Shown here in pieces: positions 7,889 to 12,444 of a stretch of DNA of 12,444 bases. The translations under genes and the position numbers were made by a program. The stretch's first letter is position 1. Every line of letters begins with the position of its first letter. Source of the stretch: JANXSD01 sp043758125 (GTDB taxonomy: Bacteria > Bacteroidota > Bacteroidia > AKYH767-A > OLB10). The notes below the pieces were generated by a model. The model was not told the DNA's origin and did no database searches. It worked only from the letters and a program-made list of their open reading frames with translations. The stretch lies in NCBI GenBank assembly GCA_043758125.1, contig JAYVOC010000114.1, positions 1 through 12,444 on the forward strand. Reading direction: 5' to 3'.

Positions 7889-8604
7889 TGATTATATCGG
7901 AGAATTGTATCCAACCCTTGAAGAGTCAAAGTTGGGGATGCAAAGATGTGCGTTTTAAGCTTATTTAAAAAGTAACGAGCATCGCCACCAGTTAGTATGC
8001 AGCGAAGAGAAGGAAAATTCGTTTGATATTGCTGTATTAGATAAAGTATTTCACCCGTCATGCCATTAATTACACCAGAATGTATGGAGCTAGCGGTATC
8101 CTGACCGATCAAATTTGCATGTTCAACAGGGATAAGTTGCGGCAATCGATCAGTAAAGTGATGTAAAGCATTGTAACGCATAGAGAGGCCAGGCGAAATT
8201 CCACCACCTAAATAATTGCCATGCTGATCTACAAAGTCAAACTTCAAACATGTGCCAGCATCAACAACTAGAACGGGTTCACCTTTAAATTGTGCCCACG
8301 CGCCAACTGAATTTGCCAAACGATCGCCGCCCAATGTGTTTGGGGAATGGTAATTATTTTGAATTGGAATGGCTGTTTGGGCATTCAAAACCACTTTAAA
8401 TGGCAAATTATTAAAATAATTTTCAATGTTTTGAGGAAGTTCTGTAACCGAAGAAAGAATTCCTGCATCAATACTGTAGGGATAAATATCGCTGAGTAAT
8501 TGGTCACTTTGCGAGTGGAGATAGCTAGCGCTCAACACAAACTGACCTTGTTCGAAGAGCCCTATTTTTAGGAAAGTATTGCCATTATCGATAATAAAAT
8601 TCAT
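7885..8604 (-). CDS. coaX: Type III pantothenate kinase
   Basis: This 239-residue enzyme phosphorylates pantothenate with ATP to 4'-phosphopantothenate, the first step of coenzyme A synthesis, in the cytoplasm. The ASKHA-fold motifs are present: phosphate-binding D6-N-G-N-T10 with K13, LGGDR (91-95), VVDAGT (113-118) with the catalytic-type Asp115, GGGISPG (133-139) and LTGGDA (204-209). Length is normal for Bacteroidota CoaX. I chose ATG 8604 because the family starts directly with M-x-x-I-I-D-x-G-N-T; the TTG three codons upstream would add an unneeded M-Q-S. The gene heads a minus-strand operon and overlaps the next gene by ATGA. The 91 bases to the divergent tRNA must hold its promoter. 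TTTCTTTG at 8618-8611 is one mismatch from TAnnTTTG, but without a well-spaced -33 element, so I do not call it. Confidence 0.95.
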   Translation of the reverse strand: MNFIIDNGNTFLKIGLFEQGQFVLSASYLHSQSDQLLSDIYPYSIDAGILSSVTELPQNIENYFNNLPFKVVLNAQTAIPIQNNYHSPNTLGGDRLANSVGAWAQFKGEPVLVVDAGTCLKFDFVDQHGNYLGGGISPGLSMRYNALHHFTDRLPQLIPVEHANLIGQDTASSIHSGVINGMTGEILYLIQQYQTNFPSLRCILTGGDARYFLNKLKTHIFASPTLTLQGLDTILRYNQ

Positions 8605-8654
8605 AGACTGCAAAGAAAAAAGGAAAAAACTACAAAACGAGATTAATTTGCATC

Positions 8655-8683
8655 TTGTTATTAATGAAAAAGTTTTACTTTTG
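8655..8683 (+). promoter_or_regulatory. Promoter of tRNA-Phe
   Basis: TACTTTTG (8676-8683) is an exact match to the Bacteroidota -7 consensus TAnnTTTG. TTG at 8655-8657 lies 18 bases upstream, within the accepted spacing for the -33 box. Transcription would start near 8688, leaving about 8 bases before the tRNA. The GC-rich discriminator region GCGCCCTCC follows. Confidence 0.8.
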
Positions 8684-8695
8684 CGCCCTCCTCAG

Positions 8696-8768
8696 GGTGA
8701 TGTAGCTCAGTTGGTAGAGCAAAGGACTGAAAATCCTTGTGTCGGCGGTTCGATTCCGTTCATCACCA
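8696..8768 (+). tRNA. tRNA-Phe (anticodon GAA)
   Basis: A complete 73-base cloverleaf. Acceptor stem GGTGATG (8696-8702) pairs perfectly with CATCACC (8761-8767), with discriminator A8768. D-stem GCTC/GAGC is at 8705-8708 and 8717-8720. Anticodon stem AAGGA/TCCTT encloses CTGAAAA (8727-8733), with GAA at 8729-8731. Variable loop GTGTC is at 8739-8743. T-stem GGCGG/CCGTT carries two G-U pairs around loop TTCGATT (8749-8755). The bases after the discriminator are CA, so the 3' CCA is not encoded and must be added by the CCA enzyme. Confidence 0.97.
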
Positions 8769-8806
8769 CAAAAAAACAACGTTCAACACTTAAAGATCTA
8801 TCCTCG

Positions 8807-9208
8807 ATGAAAACAAACCAGGCCCGTTACCGTAAGGTCCTGCTTATCGATGATAATGAAATCGATAACTTTATCAACGAACGCATGATAACTTCCAGCC
8901 TCTTTGCTGTAAAGGTAGAAGTGAAAAATTCAGCGGATGCTGCATTAACATTTTTAAAAGGACTTACAAATCCTGAAGACTTTCCTGAGATTATCTTTTT
9001 AGATTTAAATATGCCTGTGAAAGATGGATTCGGATTCTTAATTGAATTTGAAGCGCTTCCAGAAAACTTACGTAATGCTTCGAAAATTGTCGTGCTTTCT
9101 TCTTCGATAAGTCCGGCCGACATTAATAAAGCGAGTACCAATCAACATGTTTTTAAATATGTAAATAAGCCGCTTAGCCAAAAGTATTTAGACGCTATTG
9201 CACTTTAA
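8807..9208 (+). CDS. Single-domain (CheY-like) response regulator
   Basis: This 133-residue protein is a lone receiver domain of a two-component or phosphorelay pathway, acting in the cytoplasm. Visible key residues are the acidic pair D15-D16 in VLLIDDNEIDNF, phospho-acceptor D66 in IIFLDLNMPVKDG, switch Ser98 in VVLSSSI and K121-P122 in YVNKPL. There is no output domain, so it must signal by protein contact or pass the phosphoryl group on. Start: ATG 8807, which sits directly before the receiver fold; the frame is open further upstream only because it reads through the tRNA. It begins 38 bases after tRNA-Phe with no evident promoter between, so it may be transcribed from the tRNA promoter. 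No histidine kinase is in the window. The E18-I-D-N-F-I-N stretch is common in stand-alone Bacteroidota receivers. Confidence 0.9.
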   Translation: MKTNQARYRKVLLIDDNEIDNFINERMITSSLFAVKVEVKNSADAALTFLKGLTNPEDFPEIIFLDLNMPVKDGFGFLIEFEALPENLRNASKIVVLSSSISPADINKASTNQHVFKYVNKPLSQKYLDAIAL

Positions 9209-9285
9209 AATTTAATAAATTTCTTGTTGTTTTATTTTATTGATGATTTCATCGATTTCATTTGATGGATAATTAAAATTGAGTA

Positions 9286-9313
9286 TTGGTATTAACAATG
9301 CATCCTATATTTG
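9286..9313 (+). promoter_or_regulatory. Promoter immediately before the acetyltransferase gene
   Basis: TATATTTG (9306-9313) is an exact TAnnTTTG -7 box. TTG at 9286-9288 lies 17 bases upstream, at the short end of the accepted range. Initiation would fall about 4-7 bases past the box, at or just before the ATG at 9318, leaving essentially no leader. The box also argues against the ATG at 9279, which would be upstream of the promoter. Confidence 0.6.
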
Positions 9314-9317
9314 TATC

Positions 9318-9884
9318 ATGGGAAAATTATTTTTAACAACAGATCGTTTAACAATTCGCAACTTGAAATCGGAAGATCTTGAATTGTTTTATCAATATCG
9401 CTCAAATCCAAAAGTTACAAAGTATCAAGGTTTCGATGTAATGAACGAAGAAGATGCTAAGCTATTTATTTCGAATCAAACTGATAAAACATTTGGGAAG
9501 CCTGGCGAATGGGTTCAGTATGGAATTGAAGATTTGTCAACAAATAATTTAATTGGTGATTGTGCAATAAAGCTTGATGGCAACGACGCTCGCATGGCAG
9601 AAATAGGGATCACCATTTCACATCTTCATCATAAAAAAGGATTTGCAAAAGAAGCTATGATTGGTATACTTCAATTTTTATTTGATATAAGAAATATTCA
9701 TCGAGTGGTTGAAACTGTTGATGCAGAAAATATCGCTTCCATTAATTTAATGAAGAGTATAGGATTTCGTCAAGAGGGAATTTTTATCGAAAACTTTTTC
9801 TTTAAGGGAAAATGGAGTAGCGAAATTCAATTTGCAATGCTGAATAGAGAATGGAATAACAATGTTAACAGACATAACAAATAA
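9318..9884 (+). CDS. GNAT-family N-acetyltransferase (RimJ/RimL-like)
   Basis: The 188-residue product belongs to the acetyltransferase_3 group, which transfers an acetyl group from acetyl-CoA to an amine such as a protein N-terminus or small molecule. It opens with LTTDRLTIRNLKSEDLE (6-22), the usual start of this group. The acetyl-CoA pyrophosphate-binding loop is HKKGFAKEA (105-113), a form of Q/R-x-x-G-x-G/A. Motif B is N138-I-A-S-I-N-L-M-K-S-I-G-F150, then R-x-E-G. The substrate cannot be inferred. I chose ATG 9318 over 9279 because the family begins a few residues before L-T-x-R-L and because the promoter lies between the two. It is a single-gene unit, converging on the 9940-11397 gene across a shared terminator. 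Confidence 0.9.
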   Translation: MGKLFLTTDRLTIRNLKSEDLELFYQYRSNPKVTKYQGFDVMNEEDAKLFISNQTDKTFGKPGEWVQYGIEDLSTNNLIGDCAIKLDGNDARMAEIGITISHLHHKKGFAKEAMIGILQFLFDIRNIHRVVETVDAENIASINLMKSIGFRQEGIFIENFFFKGKWSSEIQFAMLNREWNNNVNRHNK

Positions 9885-9896
9885 TTGATTTATTAT

Positions 9897-9937
9897 AAAA
9901 AAGAACGGGAAGCAAACTTTGCTTCCCGTTCTTTTTT
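9897..9937. terminator. Bidirectional intrinsic terminator between convergent genes
   Basis: GAACGGGAAGCAA (9903-9915) pairs perfectly with TTGCTTCCCGTTC (9919-9931), 13 pairs closing a 3-base loop. Six A (9897-9902) precede it and six T (9932-9937) follow, so it has a U tract on both transcripts. It lies 12 bases after the acetyltransferase stop and 2 bases from the stop of the opposing gene. Confidence 0.95.
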
Positions 9938-9939
9938 AT

Positions 9940-11397
9940 CTAGTCCTTGATAGGATTTCCCATTCGGCGTAGGATATTCTCATCTACTTTAATATAAGTT
10001 AGCACAGGAAATAATCCTTTATTCATCGTTTCAAATTCTGTCCACATTTCAGAAAGTTTTTTAACCTTACGACGATAATCGGCAGGCTTCAATGCAGTTT
10101 TAAATATTTTCATCAAGAATCGCGATGAATCAAATTGAGTATCATTATCACGGATCTGACGTTTTAAACTTGAGATGATTTGCATACACAATGTATCATC
10201 TCCCATCACACAATATTGGAATGCTTGAAAAAGTTTGCAATCAACATCGGTATAAATATATTGCTTTAGTGAAATTTGATTTCGAAGTTCATTAATTTTT
10301 CTAGCGGCGCCATGAAAATCACGTTGATAAAATTTGATAGTTGCCAAGCAACGTTTTAATGCAATATAATGATAGGCTTCTGTTTGATCAATATCCATTT
10401 CTTTTTCACACTTATCGCTAAATAGTTGCAAGTGATCCATATTTCCATCAATCATAAACTTCAATACTTTTGATCGCATGAATTGCACTACAAAGAAATG
10501 CATAAAATGTTTTTCCATTAAATCTGGCAACTGAACATGAATTCGTTGCAAATAATAATCAGCGCGAACAATATTTCCTGTACGTATATAATATTCAAAA
10601 TACAATAAATCAGTAATGCCTTTAATGTTTTGATAAAAAGTATCTAAAGGATATGATTCAAAAATTTGTGCCATCTTTTGAAGGATTCCTTCAATTTCAA
10701 GTTCACGTGCTTTTAAACCATCTACTTTATGGGGTACACTACACAAATAATAAATACGTGCAACATTGTACAGAACAAACAATCGATGAGAATCATACAA
10801 CTCACAAATATTAGAGAGTTCGCGTTTCATCATGATCACTTCTTCAAGATCTGCTTCTTGTTGATTTAATTGATAAACGCCAAGCTTCTTGATGAGTTTA
10901 AAAAATATATTTTCCGCTTTTGAAGTTGCAAGAGAAAATGCAACATGTTTGTTAAATTTATTTTCGAAAACCTCAAAATCATCACTAAACAAATGCAATT
11001 GAGCTAATGTTTTATACACCAATATCAATTCAGCATTCATATCATATTCTATCAATTGCTTTTCTAATTCACGTAAAGCACGAATAGAAAATTCACGATT
11101 AGTGCCGAACAAATGTGCAGGAACGCGTGACACTTCATCCATCAAACTCTGAATAGGGTTAGTAACTTTACGGCTAAGTATCGCTGCAATCTTCGAATTC
11201 AATCTCGACTTTAAAGTATAATATGCGCTTGGATTTACTTGAAGCAAATCCATCATTTCACAATCTTCGATATCACGTGTTCGTGTTGTTTCCAATACTA
11301 AAAAAGGTTTGTTCTTTTTCTTTCCAGATACTTCCTGGATTAGCTGCTGATACTCCTCTTCTGAAAGTTTTTTAATGGTCTTGTTAAGAATGTCCAT
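9940..11397 (-). CDS. Uncharacterised 485-residue helical cytoplasmic protein
   Basis: I do not recognise a named family. There is no signal peptide or membrane segment, so it should be cytoplasmic. The N-terminus is charged (MDILNKTIKKLSEEEYQQL), with a lysine patch KKKNK near 26-30. Residues about 42-75 (D-I-E-D-C-E-M-M-D-L-L-Q-V-N-P-S-A-Y-Y-T-L, then K-S-R-L-N-S-K-I) look like a compact helical unit. From about residue 110 onward the sequence is a succession of amphipathic helices with Tyr, Phe, Leu and Ala at regular intervals (ALRELEKQL, AELILVYKTLAQLHLF, RLFVLYNVARIYYLC, YHYIALKRCLATIKFYQRDFHGAARKI). That is the look of a diverged TPR or alpha-solenoid, which would suggest a protein-binding scaffold. 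The ATG at 11397 is used. It is divergent from the FN3-like gene, with a long unusual leader region upstream. No catalytic motif is visible. Confidence 0.85.
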   Translation of the reverse strand: MDILNKTIKKLSEEEYQQLIQEVSGKKKNKPFLVLETTRTRDIEDCEMMDLLQVNPSAYYTLKSRLNSKIAAILSRKVTNPIQSLMDEVSRVPAHLFGTNREFSIRALRELEKQLIEYDMNAELILVYKTLAQLHLFSDDFEVFENKFNKHVAFSLATSKAENIFFKLIKKLGVYQLNQQEADLEEVIMMKRELSNICELYDSHRLFVLYNVARIYYLCSVPHKVDGLKARELEIEGILQKMAQIFESYPLDTFYQNIKGITDLLYFEYYIRTGNIVRADYYLQRIHVQLPDLMEKHFMHFFVVQFMRSKVLKFMIDGNMDHLQLFSDKCEKEMDIDQTEAYHYIALKRCLATIKFYQRDFHGAARKINELRNQISLKQYIYTDVDCKLFQAFQYCVMGDDTLCMQIISSLKRQIRDNDTQFDSSRFLMKIFKTALKPADYRRKVKKLSEMWTEFETMNKGLFPVLTYIKVDENILRRMGNPIKD

Positions 11398-11812
11398 AGT
11401 CGTTTTATTGTTTTCGTTGCAGTAATTATGGTACTGTTACGATAGGTTTTAAAGAAAGTTATCGTAGGCGAGGAATTTTTTAGTTCTGGTAGCCTTTCCG
11501 AATGAAATAGAACCTTCCTACGCAAGTATCGTATGAAAAGATGCATTGAAATAATAGGCTTCATAAGCATCATTATAATAGAATGGGAATGCCTACACCT
11601 CCATTTTCTTAAAAAATCTTACAGAAATTTTTAGATAGATATTCTATTAAGATTTCCCTTCATTAGGAGGAGAAAGATTACAAGTCGAAGCTTTCAACCA
11701 ATATTTCAACAAAAAAAGGGGAAACCTTACAAATGGAAGAATGTAACCTTATGCATACCCAATAGCGTATATATGCCCATAAATTGCATAACAATAAAAG
11801 AATTAACCGATC
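11398..11812. other. 415-base divergent intergenic region with repeated 7-mer and possible stem structure
   Basis: No gene is supported here. It must carry the promoters of the minus-strand helical-protein gene and the plus-strand FN3-like gene, but neither strand has an exact TAnnTTTG box. TAAATTGC at 11780-11787 is the nearest on the plus strand. The part next to the helical-protein gene contains TACGATA/TATCGTA three times (11438-11444, 11460-11466, 11527-11533) and a possible stem (CGTAGG 11463-11468 with CCTACG 11517-11522, plus GTTCT/AGAAC inside). An AGGAGGAG at 11665-11672 is not followed by a usual start codon. The FN3-side half is AT-rich without further structure. Confidence 0.6.
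11438..11533. repeat. Three copies of the 7-mer TATCGTA (one inverted)
   Basis: TACGATA at 11438-11444 and TATCGTA at 11460-11466 form a perfect inverted repeat with a 15-base spacer. A further TATCGTA lies at 11527-11533. The two direct copies also share a flanking A-A-G-T-like context. They lie 41-136 bases upstream of the start of the helical-protein gene, where a regulator could bind. Chance in AT-rich DNA is a real possibility. Confidence 0.4.
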
Positions 11813-12376
11813 ATGAACACAACTACACATACTGAAGATTTCTACAAAACGATTCGTGAAAACAGAATGCTAATGTATTCGAAACCGAAACGATACTTTA
11901 ATCGTGATGAACAAAACGGTTCAACATTTAGATTCCTGTTTTTAATTGAATCAATTGTGTTCCTAATTCTTATTGCTGCTGCTACTAGTTCGATGGCGCA
12001 AACTCCGCAAAAAAATAATCCAATGCCGATGGTTGCAAGCAATCAAGCAGCGATGAATATTTACAATTACAATACTATTTACAACTCAGGGAAAGTTTTC
12101 TTAAGTTGGACTTCTAAAAATGAAGCTCAAGATTGTATTTATGTTGTTGAACGATCTGCTGATGGATTAGATTTTCAATCGGTAGGAGTAAAAGAAGGTA
12201 TTGGTGCGGAAATAGAATTGTACTATAGTTGGATCGACCAAACACCTCCTGCAGGATTCTCTTATTATCGTGTTAAGAAAATCACTAAAGAAGGAACACA
12301 ATTATATAGTGCTGTGAATTCTGTGATTAATCAGGCATCCAACTTTAGCAATTATGCATTGAGTCCTGAAAAATAA
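11813..12376 (+). CDS. Small membrane-targeted protein with a lone FN3-like domain
   Basis: The product has 187 residues. A hydrophobic segment at 41-58 ends in SSMAQ (59-63), a plausible signal-peptidase site before Gln63, but about 40 mainly polar residues precede it. It is therefore either an unusually long signal peptide or a type II signal anchor. Later starts (Met19, Met21, at 11867 and 11873) would shorten the lead. Residues about 90-175 form an FN3-like module (KVFLSWTSKNE, CIYVVERSADGLDFQSVG, YYSWIDQTPPAGFSYYRVK). This version is common just before the type IX sorting domain of Bacteroidota secreted proteins. Here the chain ends at NYALSPEK, where such proteins usually continue into SPNP and the sorting domain. 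I see no sorting-domain-like reading in the other frames downstream. The gene diverges from the helical-protein gene; its function is unknown. Confidence 0.8.
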   Translation: MNTTTHTEDFYKTIRENRMLMYSKPKRYFNRDEQNGSTFRFLFLIESIVFLILIAAATSSMAQTPQKNNPMPMVASNQAAMNIYNYNTIYNSGKVFLSWTSKNEAQDCIYVVERSADGLDFQSVGVKEGIGAEIELYYSWIDQTPPAGFSYYRVKKITKEGTQLYSAVNSVINQASNFSNYALSPEK

Positions 12377-12444
12377 AAACACTTCTCTAATAAAATTTTA
12401 AAGTAGCCAACCAACCATCCTGAAACAGCCACATGGCGAGTTCA
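12377..12444. other. Short non-coding tail at the window edge
   Basis: These 68 bases after the FN3-like gene show no terminator hairpin. ATGGCGAGTTCA at 12433-12444 could open a plus-strand gene (M-A-S-S), but four codons cannot support a call. Confidence 0.3.

Noticed and set aside
8608..8640. TTTCTTTG on the minus strand as a coaX promoter.
   Set aside because: One mismatch in the invariant TA and no -33 element at 17-23 bases; the only TTTG is about 14 bases away.
8579..8806. N-terminal extension of the response-regulator frame, including a G-D-V-A-Q-L-V-E-Q-R-like stretch.
   Set aside because: This is the translation of the tRNA-Phe gene read in frame, a common artefact. The receiver domain begins only after ATG 8807.
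9233..9270. Small inverted repeat GATGATTTCATC and nearby GATT/TTTGAT repeats between the response-regulator and acetyltransferase genes.
   Set aside because: The stem is only 5 base pairs with a 2-base loop and no T run, so it is not a credible terminator or operator.
11340..11573. Minus-strand 77-codon frame overlapping the start of the helical-protein gene.
   Set aside because: It overlaps the N-terminal coding region in another frame, shows no motif and covers the repeat-bearing intergenic region.
11665..11840. AGGAGGAG followed by an open frame towards the FN3-like gene.
   Set aside because: No ATG, GTG or TTG lies at a suitable distance, and Shine-Dalgarno sequences are rarely used in Bacteroidota, so the purine run is probably incidental.
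12377..12444. Frameshifted remains of a type IX sorting domain after the FN3-like gene.
   Set aside because: The other two frames give short, stop-rich reading without the PNP start or the glycine/leucine pattern of such domains.

Overview
The window looks like a chromosomal segment from a low-GC member of the Bacteroidota. Three things suggest this. Promoter-like sites fit the TTG-N17-23-TAnnTTTG consensus of that phylum, and clear Shine-Dalgarno sequences are absent before the starts I examined. The secreted proteins show phylum-typical features: signal peptides cut before Gln, propeller and Ig-like repeats, and an FN3-like module. The order coaX, outer-membrane protein, lptC and SurA/PpiD-type foldase is a recognisable Bacteroidota envelope cluster. 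I cannot name a genus.

Layout. Positions 1-88 may be the edge of an insertion sequence lying mostly outside the window. It abuts the 3' end of a large minus-strand gene (79-3444) for a secreted protein with a seven-unit propeller and seven Ig-like modules. An eighth module is cut after about a dozen residues and no C-terminal sorting domain remains. A strong bidirectional hairpin terminator (3522-3561) separates it from a 699-residue membrane-anchored parvulin foldase (3578-5677), which appears to have its own promoter. Upstream of that, read on the minus strand from 8604 to 5841, is a tight four-gene unit: type III pantothenate kinase (coaX), an outer-membrane beta-barrel protein, the LPS-transport lipoprotein LptC, and a 61-residue two-helix membrane protein. 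Junctions are an ATGA overlap followed by two 4-base gaps.

At 8676 the orientation flips. A well-formed promoter drives tRNA-Phe(GAA), followed 38 bases later by a single-domain response regulator. Next comes a GNAT acetyltransferase whose promoter sits so close to its ATG that the message may be leaderless. A second bidirectional terminator (9897-9937) closes this block. A 485-residue helical cytoplasmic protein of unknown function (9940-11397, minus) and a small membrane-targeted FN3-like protein (11813-12376, plus) diverge from a 415-base intergenic region. That region carries three copies of a 7-base motif.

Functionally, the central part links outer-membrane assembly: a foldase for exported proteins, a barrel protein and LPS export, with coenzyme A biosynthesis at the head of the transcript. 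I found no CRISPR array, phage module, defence island or toxin-antitoxin pair, and no convincing new multi-gene system. The items most worth following are the interrupted repeat protein and its junction, the uncharacterised helical/FN3 divergent pair, and the small LptC-linked membrane protein.
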